In this document: positions 54,701-64,000 of the stretch, one piece after another
Layout of the letters: each line of letters starts with the position of its first letter
Numbering within the stretch: the stretch's first letter is position 1
Assembly: GCF_041915215.1 (NCBI RefSeq)
Contig: NZ_JAYSBV010000003.1
DNA from: Zoogloea sp021286885
GTDB lineage: Bacteria; Pseudomonadota; Gammaproteobacteria; Burkholderiales; Rhodocyclaceae
Strand: one strand, 5' to 3'
Length of the DNA stretch: 64,000 nt
Notes under the pieces: model-generated
What the model saw: the letters and a program-made list of their open reading frames with translations, nothing else
Databases searched by the model: none
Told to the model about the DNA's origin: nothing
Translations under genes and position numbers: made by a program

Positions 54701-55178
54701 TCTGCAACAAGGCCGCGAACCGGATCTCACCCAGCCCCTGGACGTGACCTCCGAAATCAAGCTCCACGCCCCCGCCCTGCTGCCCAACGATTACTGCTCC
54801 GACGTCCAGGAACGCCTGACCCTCTACAAGCGCCTCGCCAACTGCGAGCAGGCCGACGAGCTCCAGGCCATCCAGGAAGAGCTGATCGACCGCTTCGGCG
54901 AACTCCCGCCCCAGACCCGCACCCTGCTCGACACCCACCGGCTGCGCATGCTGGTCAAGCCCTACGGCGTCGCCAAACTGGACGCCTCCGAAAGCCAGAT
55001 CAGCCTGCAGTTCGGCCCCACCGCCCCCATCGACCCGGTGAAGGTCATCATGCTGATTCAGAAAGATCGCAGCCTCAAAATGCAGGGGCCGGATAAACTG
55101 GTCAAAAAGGTCAGCACCCCCGACATGCGGCTGCGCACCCTGGAAATCAAGAAACTGCTGGAGGCCGTGGCGGCTTAA
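51720..55178 (+). CDS. mfd: Transcription-repair coupling factor Mfd
   Basis: ATP-dependent translocase that removes stalled RNA polymerase and recruits UvrA. At 1152 residues it has full family length. The N-terminal UvrB-like module (about 30-340), polymerase-binding domain (about 485-560; GDPVVHASHGIGRYMGL), translocase motors with GDVGFGKTEVALRAAF, DEEHRFGVRQ and TATPIPRTL, and the C-terminal TRCF domain are all present. The ATG at 51720 is preferred over an in-frame GTG-like start six codons upstream. Confidence 0.97.
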   Translation: MSASSQPSSSPLLSLLPGLTAPERLKPGQRLDLPALAGSADALAIAGLAQPGRTLLVITANPLDARRLLEELAWLAPGLRTHLLPDWETLPYDNFSPHQDLISERLSTLYAISRGEADVALVPATTALYRMGPPSFLAAYTFFLKQKARLDVEGLRKQMILGGYAHVTQVMSPGEFSIRGGLVDLYPMGSALPYRLDLFDDEIESIKTFDPDTQRTVYPVQEIRLLPAREFPMDEAGRTRFRGRFRESIEGDPTRSTIYKDVSNGIAPAGIEYYLPLFFDETATLFDYLPADTPVLLHRNVSGAAEDFWKEARSRHKLLGCDKARPILPPEQLFVPAEHFFTRLKDLRRLSIPEGVAEGPARGLPDVSVERKASDPLHRFKQFCAVFGGRVLVLAESAGRQQTITEYFAEYGLKPSPCADLGGFVAGDAPLALATAPLGGGFILPEAGLAVVTESELYAATARTRQKRDNRKAASVEGWLRDLSELKPGDPVVHASHGIGRYMGLVHMNLGEGDAEFLHLEYANGDKLYVPVSQLHVITRYAGADPEGVSLHALGSGQWEKARKKAAMQVRDTAAELLALYAQRAARKGHAFDFKQHDLEAFADGFGFEETPDQLAAINAVVADMRSGRPMDRLVCGDVGFGKTEVALRAAFIAVADGKQVVVLCPTTLLAEQHYQTFADRFADWPIRVAELSRFKSAKEQTEAIKQLGEGKVDILIGTHRLLQKDVSFKRLGLVIIDEEHRFGVRQKESLKALRSEVDILTLTATPIPRTLGLALEGLREFSVIATAPQKRLAIKTFVQPHSKGIVREAVLREFKRGGQVYFLHNEVDTIENMRQALQELLPEARIAVGHGQLPERELERVMRDFTTQRANLLLCTTIIETGINIPSANTIIINRADRFGLAQLHQLRGRVGRSHHQAYAYLLTDAHAKPTAQAQKRLEAISMMEELGSGFYLAMQDLEIRGAGEVLGDNQSGEIQQVGMSLYTEMLKRAVRDLQQGREPDLTQPLDVTSEIKLHAPALLPNDYCSDVQERLTLYKRLANCEQADELQAIQEELIDRFGELPPQTRTLLDTHRLRMLVKPYGVAKLDASESQISLQFGPTAPIDPVKVIMLIQKDRSLKMQGPDKLVKKVSTPDMRLRTLEIKKLLEAVAA

Positions 55179-55202
55179 ACCCCCAGACATCAGGAGATGC
55201 CC

Positions 55203-55517
55203 ATGGGTGATCACCCCGAATATGAGATTGGCGAGCTCCTGCTCTGCGCCCTGTTCATGGTGGGCGCGGGCACCAGCCTGCTATGGGCTGCGGCATCCTT
55301 TTCTCAGGGAGAACACTTTAGCGCGGTGGAGGGCGCCGGTCTGGGGCTGGCGTTTTTGAGCGGCGGCACCAGCCCCACCAAATACCTGATGGATTGCCTC
55401 ACCTTCCCGTTCTCGCTGGTGGAACACTCAGGCCGGGAAACGCCCCTCACCGTGCTTGCCGGCTATGGGGGGCTAGTGATGGGCTGCGTGGGAGCGGCGG
55501 GGAATTACTGGAGTTAG
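55203..55517 (+). CDS. Hypothetical small membrane protein
   Basis: 104 residues with two or three hydrophobic segments (ALFMVGAGTSLLWAAASF; AGYGGLVMGCVGAAG). I do not recognise a family. AGGAG lies seven bases before the ATG at 55203, better placed than for the ATG at 55197. The gene lies between mfd and a toxin-antitoxin pair on the same strand. Confidence 0.6.
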   Translation: MGDHPEYEIGELLLCALFMVGAGTSLLWAAASFSQGEHFSAVEGAGLGLAFLSGGTSPTKYLMDCLTFPFSLVEHSGRETPLTVLAGYGGLVMGCVGAAGNYWS

Positions 55518-55621
55518 TTGGAAACAGCTACCATGAGCTGTCGATGTTTGCAGACTACACTTGAGCTCATTGACGCCAGCCAGCTGCCCGCACAAACAGC
55601 AAAGACCCCGAAAGGATGCCC

Positions 55622-55912
55622 ATGCGACCGTCTGTGGCACTCGCCCTGAAACGCAACGCAATACGCGAAACCGTCAGCCGCTTCCGCAGCGCCAATCCCC
55701 GCATTTTTGGCTCTGTGCTGGATGGAACGGATCAAGACGGGAGTGACCTCGACCTCCTGGTGGATGCCCTCCCTGGCGCCACCTTGCTGGATCTGGGGGA
55801 TCTGGAAGATGCGCTGCAATCGCTTCTTGGCATTGAGGTGGAGGTGTGCACCCCTGGCGACCTTCCCGCGAAATTCCGCGCCCAGGTGCTGGCCACTGCC
55901 CAGCCCGTGTGA
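55622..55912 (+). CDS. mntA: MntA-type nucleotidyltransferase antitoxin
   Basis: Minimal nucleotidyltransferase of 96 residues. The active-site pattern GS-x10-D-x-D is exact: GSVLDGTDQDGSDLD, in the context RIFGSVL and DLLVD. MntA proteins neutralise the HEPN toxin HepT by AMPylating it, and the hepT gene follows after four bases. The start at 55622 has AAAGG at a proper distance. Confidence 0.88.
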   Translation: MRPSVALALKRNAIRETVSRFRSANPRIFGSVLDGTDQDGSDLDLLVDALPGATLLDLGDLEDALQSLLGIEVEVCTPGDLPAKFRAQVLATAQPV

Positions 55913-55916
55913 AGGC

Positions 55917-56213
55917 ATGAATCGGCTACCTGACTACTTGGCCCATATGGCGCACGCTGCTGAAGATGCATGCGGCTTTGTCGAAGGGATGAATAAGCAG
56001 GATTTTCTACTGGATAAACGCACCCAGCAGGCAGTCATCATGAGCCTCATCATCATTGGCGAAGCTGCAACCAAGGTGATGGACAGCTATGCCGCGTTTG
56101 CCCAAAACCACCCCAGCGTACCGTGGCGCAGTATGCGAAACATGCGCAATCGCATGGCCCATGGCTACTTCGAGATCAACCTCGACGTGGTCTGGGATAC
56201 CGTTCAAGCGTGA
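55917..56213 (+). CDS. hepT: HepT-type HEPN toxin, apparently cut short
   Basis: HEPN RNase-like toxin of 98 residues with the R-x4-H core in RNRMAHGY. Family members usually continue after the VWDTVQ segment with a tail like DLPxLLxQL. Here the TGA stop (56211-56213) falls where that Asp should be, and the following in-frame codons still read LPDLLQQL before running into the sigma-54 regulator. The HEPN core and catalytic motif are complete, so it may still work. It pairs with mntA. Confidence 0.85.
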   Translation: MNRLPDYLAHMAHAAEDACGFVEGMNKQDFLLDKRTQQAVIMSLIIIGEAATKVMDSYAAFAQNHPSVPWRSMRNMRNRMAHGYFEINLDVVWDTVQA

Positions 56214-56222
56214 CTGCCCGAT

Positions 56223-57884
56223 TTGCTCCAGCAACTGATCTGGCTGGGGGAGCACCGGATGCTGCTGCTCCATTCGGCGGCGCTGGCCGCCCTGCGCAAG
56301 GAGCTGATCGACTCGGTGGGCCTGGATCAGGCCCGGCGCATCCTGACCCGCATGGGCTACGCCTCCGGGCTGAGGGATGCGGAGCTGGTCAGCAAGGTGC
56401 GGCGCGATGCCAGCCTCGAAGAGGCCTTCTTCATCGGCCCCCAGCTCCACATGCTGGAAGGCTGTGTGAACGTCAAACCCGTCCGCCTGGAGCTGGATAC
56501 CAGCGGCGAAGGGCGCCACTTTTACGCCGAATTCCTGTGGGAGCACTCCTGGGAAGCCGAAGCCCATCTGCAGGAGTTCGGCCCCGCCGACGCCCCCGTG
56601 TGCTGGATGCAGCTGGGTTATGCCTCGGGCTACACCTCGGCCTTCATGGGGCGCTTTGTGCTGTTTAAGGAGGTCGAATGCATGGCCACCGGCACCAACG
56701 CCTGTCGCATCGTGGGCCGCCCGGTCGAAGACTGGCCCGATGCCGACCAGCACACGCCCTACTACGAGGCCGACTCCATCCTCTCGCGCATGCTGGAACT
56801 ACGTTGCCAGCTGGACAGCCTGCGCCGCAGCCTCGATCCCCAAACCCAGCCCCTCAATCTGGTGGGCGCCTCAGCGGGCTTCCGCCAGGCCTACGGGCTC
56901 ATGACCCGGGCCGCAGCCACCCAGGTGACGGTGCTTTTGCTGGGCGAAACCGGCGTGGGCAAGGAGCGTTTCGCCCGGGCGCTGCACCAGCAAAGCCCGC
57001 GCAAGGATGCGCCCTTCGTGGCAGTCAATTGCGCCGCCCTGCCCCACGAGCTGATCGAATCCGAACTGTTTGGCGTCGAAAAAGGTGCCTTCACCGGCGC
57101 CCATTGTTCGCGCATGGGCAAGTTCGAGCGGGCCGACGGGGGCACTTTGTTCCTGGATGAAATCGGCGAACTCCCCCTCGCCGCCCAGGCCAAGCTGCTA
57201 CGGGTGCTGCAGGAAGGCGAGATCGAACGCCTGGGGGATGACCGGGTACGCCGGGTGAACGTGCGCCTGGTGGCCGCTACCCATGTGGATCTGCAGGCCG
57301 CCGTCAAGGCCGGGCGTTTTCGCAGCGATCTGTTCTACCGGCTCAACATCTACCCGGTGGTGATCCCGCCCCTGCGCGAACGGGCCGCCGACATCCCCCT
57401 GCTGGTGGACGACATGCTCACCCGCTTCTGCGCCCGCCACGCCCGCCGCCTCAAGGGCATCACCGACAAGGCCCTGCGCGCCCTGCGCAGCCACAGCTGG
57501 CCGGGCAACATCCGCGAACTGGAAAACACCATCGAACGGGGCGTGATCCTGGCGCCCCAGGATGAATGGATCGAAGTCGAACACCTCTTCGCCCTGCCCT
57601 TCGGCACCCCAGCCCCGGAAGACGCCATCAACGCCGCCGGCAGCCTTGAACACAGCGCCGACCATGAAGCCCTGGACGCCCTGTGCGATACCCTGCTCGC
57701 CACCGGCATCCCCCTCGAAAGCCTGGAAACCCGCCTGCTGCAACGGGCGGTGGAACGCGCCCGGGGCAACCTCGCCGGCGCCGCCCGCCTGCTGGGCATG
57801 ACCCGGCCCCAGTTAAATTACCGCTTGAAGAAGGGAGCCCCGGGGCGCGAACTCAGTGGGCGCGAACTCAGCTCAACTGGCTGA
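56223..57884 (+). CDS. DmpR/MopR-type sigma-54 activator with shortened N-terminus
   Basis: Sigma-54-dependent activator of 553 residues. The sensor part (XylR_N plus V4R, about 1-175) keeps residues known from phenol sensors: the pocket His in GPQLHML and Trp in FYAEFLW, and a zinc set spaced as in MopR (Cys of VCWMQ, Glu and Cys of FKEVEC, Cys eight further). The AAA+ domain has GETGVGKE, GAFTGA and FLDEIGELPL. A Fis-type helix-turn-helix ends the protein (GAARLLGMTRPQLNYRL). About 28 residues that precede IWLGEHRMLLL in DmpR are missing; the start is a TTG nine bases after the hepT stop, in the same frame. No phenol-degradation genes are in the window. Confidence 0.85.
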   Translation: MLQQLIWLGEHRMLLLHSAALAALRKELIDSVGLDQARRILTRMGYASGLRDAELVSKVRRDASLEEAFFIGPQLHMLEGCVNVKPVRLELDTSGEGRHFYAEFLWEHSWEAEAHLQEFGPADAPVCWMQLGYASGYTSAFMGRFVLFKEVECMATGTNACRIVGRPVEDWPDADQHTPYYEADSILSRMLELRCQLDSLRRSLDPQTQPLNLVGASAGFRQAYGLMTRAAATQVTVLLLGETGVGKERFARALHQQSPRKDAPFVAVNCAALPHELIESELFGVEKGAFTGAHCSRMGKFERADGGTLFLDEIGELPLAAQAKLLRVLQEGEIERLGDDRVRRVNVRLVAATHVDLQAAVKAGRFRSDLFYRLNIYPVVIPPLRERAADIPLLVDDMLTRFCARHARRLKGITDKALRALRSHSWPGNIRELENTIERGVILAPQDEWIEVEHLFALPFGTPAPEDAINAAGSLEHSADHEALDALCDTLLATGIPLESLETRLLQRAVERARGNLAGAARLLGMTRPQLNYRLKKGAPGRELSGRELSSTG

Positions 57885-59583
57885 TGCGCCATACCGAGGT
57901 GGCCAGTTTGGCGAGTTTTTTCTGATGGGCGCTGATGCGGGCGGGCGTCCAATCGGAAGACTCATCGGCCACCTTGCGGGTCAGGGCAAAACCACTCGCC
58001 TGGAGCCGAGGGCGTTTGCGGACATAGGGCAGATTGCCCACGTCTTTGTTAACGCCCTTTTCCAGCAGGCTCATGTTGCCTAGGCGATACATCATCAGCT
58101 CCAGCTCTTCCTCGCTGAAGGCATCCCATCCCTCGCCGGGGTTTTGGGGCAGGATGTGTTCTACATTGAACGCTTCGTTTTCAAAATCGTGGTGTTGGCC
58201 GCTTTCCAGGGCCTCCAGCTCGCACAGGATGTAGCGCACCACCCGATTATTGCGGGAGTCGGTGGTGCGGATGATCTTTTCTGCAAACATGGCCCGAAAC
58301 TGCTCGTCCCGGGGATAAATTTCGCTCAGGCACGCCAGCACCTGGCTGGCCCGGTGCATGTCTTCCTGGCGCGTTTTTTGTGCTGCAGCAAAATACACCC
58401 GCTCCTGCTCATTGGTGGGCTGATTGCCGATCACGTTGTAACGTAGGGCAATTACCACGCAGCCCCGCAAAACACTTTCAAACTCGCTATCCGACAGCAC
58501 CCGGCGGGCCGCCAGCAGCAGCGGAAAAGGCTGCCGTACCCGGAACATTCTGAGCAGTTGAGCATGCCGCTTGGCAGGCGCAGGCCAATGGGCTGTTTCC
58601 GGGCTGGTGAGGGCAAGATAGGTGTCCATATCCTCTTCCATTTCCCGCAATAGCCCGAAGACGCCCCCTCGATCCGTCACCCGGCTGCGGATGGTCTTGA
58701 ACAGCTCGGACTGGCGTACAAAGTTCTTGCGGCTGTTCCAGTGGCTGCGCAGGAAGTCCGGAAAACTTTCGGCACCCAGACGGGATACGATGGACTCCCA
58801 ACGATCCTCCAATACCTGCATCTCATGGGGATCTTCGTTGTGCTTGCTCAGCACCGAGAACAGGTAATTTTTGAGTAGATCGGTGGATGAAAGCCGTACG
58901 CCCCGGGCATTGAGCGTTTCAAACACCTTGTAGGCGTTCAGCTCATCGGTCACGCTGATGACGGTGAAAAACAGGCGGTCGCTCATGGTTTCCACCAGAC
59001 TCGCCAGCGTCACCCCCTCATCCCCAGCCTGCTTGCGGGCGTAATCTTTGATTCTGCGCTCGTACCACTCAAAGGCTTTGCGCAAGCCATGGACGGAAGC
59101 GCGATACCCCCGTACCGGCAGATGCACCAGCGGCACCAGATAGGTCTGGAAATACGCATCGTTATTGCGGTTGAGGGTCAGCTTGCTGCGTGTGACCAGC
59201 GTCACCGGGTCCAGATAACCGATGTAGGTGCTGCGGATCTGCTCCAGGCGCTGCCGGTTCTGCTCCGGGTTTTTGCCCTCCTCGCACAGGCGTTGGAGGT
59301 TCTTGAGCACGGCCAGCACGATGAGGCTCAGGGTGGTGAGGCGCTGTTGCCCGTCGATGACATCAAAACTTTTGTCATCCAGCGACTGAAGTACCAGATA
59401 ACCCATGTAGTGGGCGGGCTCGCCTCCTGGCTGAACGGTACCAAGGATGTCGTTCCACAGATCTTCCCACTCCCCATCGCCCCAGCTGTAATCCCGCTGG
59501 AAGCGTGGAATTTGGTAGGTCAGTCCATTGCCGATCAGCTTGCGGTAGGTATTGTTCTCGGTCTTGAAATTTGTGGCAGACAT
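57868..59583 (-). CDS. DUF262-DUF1524 protein (GmrSD-like nuclease)
   Basis: Single-chain relative of the type IV restriction enzyme GmrSD, 571 residues. The N-terminal DUF262 domain has IPRFQRDYSW and VIDGQQRLTTL, linked to nucleotide use. The C-terminal DUF1524 domain has the nuclease-like motif NVEHILPQNP and YRLGNMSLLEKGVNKDVGN. Such proteins act against phages with modified DNA. GAGG lies nine bases before the ATG. Its end overlaps the convergent regulator gene by 17 bp. Base composition is lower in GC than mfd or nrdA. Confidence 0.87.
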   Translation of the reverse strand: MSATNFKTENNTYRKLIGNGLTYQIPRFQRDYSWGDGEWEDLWNDILGTVQPGGEPAHYMGYLVLQSLDDKSFDVIDGQQRLTTLSLIVLAVLKNLQRLCEEGKNPEQNRQRLEQIRSTYIGYLDPVTLVTRSKLTLNRNNDAYFQTYLVPLVHLPVRGYRASVHGLRKAFEWYERRIKDYARKQAGDEGVTLASLVETMSDRLFFTVISVTDELNAYKVFETLNARGVRLSSTDLLKNYLFSVLSKHNEDPHEMQVLEDRWESIVSRLGAESFPDFLRSHWNSRKNFVRQSELFKTIRSRVTDRGGVFGLLREMEEDMDTYLALTSPETAHWPAPAKRHAQLLRMFRVRQPFPLLLAARRVLSDSEFESVLRGCVVIALRYNVIGNQPTNEQERVYFAAAQKTRQEDMHRASQVLACLSEIYPRDEQFRAMFAEKIIRTTDSRNNRVVRYILCELEALESGQHHDFENEAFNVEHILPQNPGEGWDAFSEEELELMMYRLGNMSLLEKGVNKDVGNLPYVRKRPRLQASGFALTRKVADESSDWTPARISAHQKKLAKLATSVWRISQLS

Positions 59584-59645
59584 CTGGAAACCTCATGGGA
59601 TGGCACATGGCCTCCATCACACTGTAAGCGGAGACGCCGCGTGCG

Positions 59646-60266
59646 TCACCCCTCCCCCCGCAATTCCCCCATCACCGCCCCCACCTTGGCCGCCGGGGTT
59701 TTTTGCAGGCGGGCCAGGGTTTCCAGGTGGATGCGCTGGGCGGGCAGGCGGTGGCGGGTTTCGAGGGTGTCGAGCATATGGAACAGCACCTCGGCGGTGG
59801 CCTGGGCGTCGGCCAGGGCCCGGTGGGCGCGGCCTTCCATGGTGAGGCCGAGGCTGCTCACCAGGGTACCGAGCTTGTGGTTGGGCAGCTCCGGGTAAAG
59901 GCGGCGGGCGAGCAGCAGGGAGCACAGAAAAGGATGCCCGGCGGGGCGGCCCAGGCGGGCCATTTCGGCTTCCCAGAACTTGCTGTCGAAGGCGGCGTTA
60001 TGGGCCAGGAGGGGCGTGCTGCCCACAAAGCGGGCGGCTTCTTCCATCACCCGCGCAGCGGGGGGCGCGGTGCGCAGCATGGCGTTGGTGATGCCGGTCA
60101 GGGCCTGGATGTCAGGCGGCACCCGCACGCCAGCGTTCATCAGGCTCTGGTAGCGATCCACCACCTGACGGCCTTCCACCCGCACCAAAGCCACCTCGGT
60201 GGGCCGGGCCCCGTAGGCCGGAGACAGGCCGCTGGTTTCAAAGTCGATCACAACAAACGCATGCAT
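59646..60266 (-). CDS. DnaQ-like 3'-5' exonuclease
   Basis: DEDDh exonuclease of 206 residues. Motif I is VIDFETSGLS near the start, motif II is LLAHNAAFDSKFWEAE, and motif III is HRALADAQATAEV (H-x4-D). It is shorter than dnaQ at 14.8 kb and lacks its polymerase-binding tail, so it is an accessory exonuclease. The ATG at 60266 gives the domain start; the upstream frame is not conserved. Confidence 0.87.
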   Translation of the reverse strand: MHAFVVIDFETSGLSPAYGARPTEVALVRVEGRQVVDRYQSLMNAGVRVPPDIQALTGITNAMLRTAPPAARVMEEAARFVGSTPLLAHNAAFDSKFWEAEMARLGRPAGHPFLCSLLLARRLYPELPNHKLGTLVSSLGLTMEGRAHRALADAQATAEVLFHMLDTLETRHRLPAQRIHLETLARLQKTPAAKVGAVMGELRGEG

Positions 60267-60404
60267 GGCCAGCCCCGGGCAAAAGCCCGGCACGATACCC
60301 CCACCGCCAGGGGCTGACAAGCTGGCCGGGATGCACCCCAAGGATGCACCCACTAGGGCTAGGTGTTTTGCCGCTTTGCTCAACTAAATACGGTGTTGTC
60401 AAGA

Positions 60405-60433
60405 TTGACACCCACCCGCCCCCTGCCTAAACT
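60405..60433 (+). promoter_or_regulatory. Consensus sigma-70 promoter of nrdAB
   Basis: TTGACA (60405-60410), a 17-bp spacer and TAAACT (60428-60433). The inverted repeat TGTCAA-GA-TTGACA covers the -35 box and may be an operator. The predicted transcription start is just before the riboswitch. Confidence 0.75.
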
Positions 60434-60441
60434 GCGGCCCC

Positions 60442-60621
60442 GTTACCCGGATCAAGGGAAACCGGTCATGGGCCTTTGGGGCCTTCAAGCCGGTGCTGCC
60501 CCCGCAACTGTGTTCGGTGAGCACCCACCTTTTGCCACTGGCAAAGCCTATCCATCGGGATGGCCGCCGGGAAGGCGGTGGACGTGCGCTGGAGCCGATC
60601 AGCCAGGAGACCTGCCGGTAA
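60442..60621 (+). ncRNA. Cobalamin (B12) riboswitch
   Basis: The B12 box AGCCAGGAGACCTGCC lies at 60601-60616. Other conserved parts are AGGGAAACCGG at about 60455 and GCTGCCCCCGCAACTGTG at about 60494-60511. GTTACC (60442-60447) and GGTAAC (60616-60621) pair as helix P1. It lies in the leader of nrdA, about 160 bases before the start codon, between the promoter and a GC-rich hairpin region (GGGG ... CCCC, about 60641-60656) that may be the expression platform. It should lower nrdAB expression when B12 is available. The remaining bases of 60267-60782 hold no gene I can support. Confidence 0.93.
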
Positions 60622-60782
60622 CCCGATCAACAACGCTTTAGGGGCGGGGTGTCCCCAAGGCGAGGTGTTCCGCCATGCGGTGCGGCCTGTGGGCAATGCG
60701 CGGCAGGCGGTTGTTGCTTCCATGCTTTACTGCATTGCAGCGGGCCTCGCAGACATCCTGCTCCGTTTTGGAGAACATCGTC

Positions 60783-63568
<2,786 letters not shown>

Positions 63569-63569
<1 letters not shown>

Positions 63570-64000
63570 TGAGCGCCCTCTTCCTCAACGACTGGGACGA
63601 CATCATCTCCAAGGGCAACGGCACCGCCGCTGCCGGTGCAGCCCCGCAAGGGGCGCCCGCCACCCCGGGCGCCGCCCTTTCTGCCGTCAATGCCGCCGAC
63701 AAGCGCATCGTGAACGGCAAGGCCGACATCAACCAGCTCGCCCCCTTCAAATACCCCTGGGCCTGGGAATTCTTTCTGAAGGGCAACCGCAACCACTGGA
63801 CGCCCCTGGAAATCTCCATGGCCCAGGACGTGCACGACTATCACCACAAGCTCAAACCCGCCGAGCGCCATGTGTTTGAGAACGTGCTCGCCTACCTCAC
63901 CACCTCCGACATCATGGCCATGCGCAACATCGGCCTCGCCGTGATGGAGAAAATGAGCGCCCCCGAGCTCCAGATCTACCAGGCCCGCCAGGTCTACGAA
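63569..64000 (+). CDS. nrdB: Ribonucleoside-diphosphate reductase, beta subunit (partial)
   Basis: First 144 codons of the radical-generating subunit, cut by the window edge. It begins MSALFLNDWDD, followed by an Ala/Gly-rich linker, then KYPWAWEFFLKGNRNHW, LKPAERHVFENVLAYLTTSD (whose last Asp matches the first iron ligand) and RQVYE, where the next ligand region begins. The ATG overlaps the nrdA stop as TAATG. Confidence 0.92.

Noticed and set aside
60384..60441. NrdR boxes upstream of nrdAB
   Set aside because: No pair of sites with the NrdR consensus was found; the inverted repeat over the -35 box is different.

Overview
This window is a GC-rich chromosomal segment of a betaproteobacterium. 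The conserved neighbourhoods (mltG-tmk-holB-pilZ-tatD, alr-radA, dnaQ-rnhA-methyltransferase-gloB, a DUF4936 gene, czcA-DUF3240-tolC) and the protein sequences suggest Rhodocyclales, perhaps Azospira-like. The order-level call is recognition from memory, not a search. Most of the window is housekeeping sequence of high GC. Two blocks are visibly poorer in GC and look acquired. Single 60-base lines counted by hand gave 32/60 GC at 8701 and 34/60 at 30301, against 44/60 at 53101 inside mfd.

Layout. 0-4.7 kb: heavy-metal RND pump, DUF3240 protein and TolC-type outer-membrane factor. 4.8-7.1 kb: a DEDDh exonuclease, a YfiM-like protein, a cytochrome b and a haem-binding DUF3365 protein. 7.2-14.6 kb: a tightly overlapping four-gene minus-strand operon encoding TolC, a GAF-HlyD protein, a PqqD-like/M50-peptidase/HlyD fusion and a C-terminally short SecA-like ATPase. 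It has no ABC transporter. I read it as an unusual secretion machine and as the best candidate for a poorly described system. 14.8-25.6 kb: dnaQ, rnhA, methyltransferase, gloB, a response-regulator diguanylate cyclase, mltD, hupB, radA, alr, a LysR regulator and lplT.

25.6-34.5 kb: a probable zinc-starvation island. A 34-bp perfect palindrome, resembling a Zur operator, precedes thrS (likely a second copy, away from infC-rpmI-rplT), a gamma-carbonic anhydrase-like gene, a TonB-dependent receptor and an ABC-2 transporter with two permeases. 34.6-39.2 kb: a TonB receptor followed by a sensor kinase that lacks the canonical phospho-acceptor His, and its NarL-type regulator. 39.2-44.5 kb: an iron-uptake operon (catecholate-type receptor, piuC, tonB, exbB, exbD) behind a sigma-70 promoter overlapped by a Fur-like box.

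44.6-55.2 kb: ankyrin-tatD-pilZ-holB-tmk-mltG on the minus strand, then divergent ygfZ, a DUF4936 gene, an NRDE-family gene and mfd. 55.2-59.6 kb: a small accessory patch with an MntA-HepT toxin-antitoxin pair whose HepT tail is cut by a stop codon and then runs in frame into an N-terminally shortened phenol-type (DmpR/MopR) sigma-54 activator, followed by a convergent single-chain GmrSD-like nuclease. 59.6-64 kb: a DEDD exonuclease, then a strong promoter and a cobalamin riboswitch ahead of nrdA and nrdB, the latter cut by the window edge. B12 control of a B12-independent reductase implies a B12-dependent NrdJ elsewhere in the genome.
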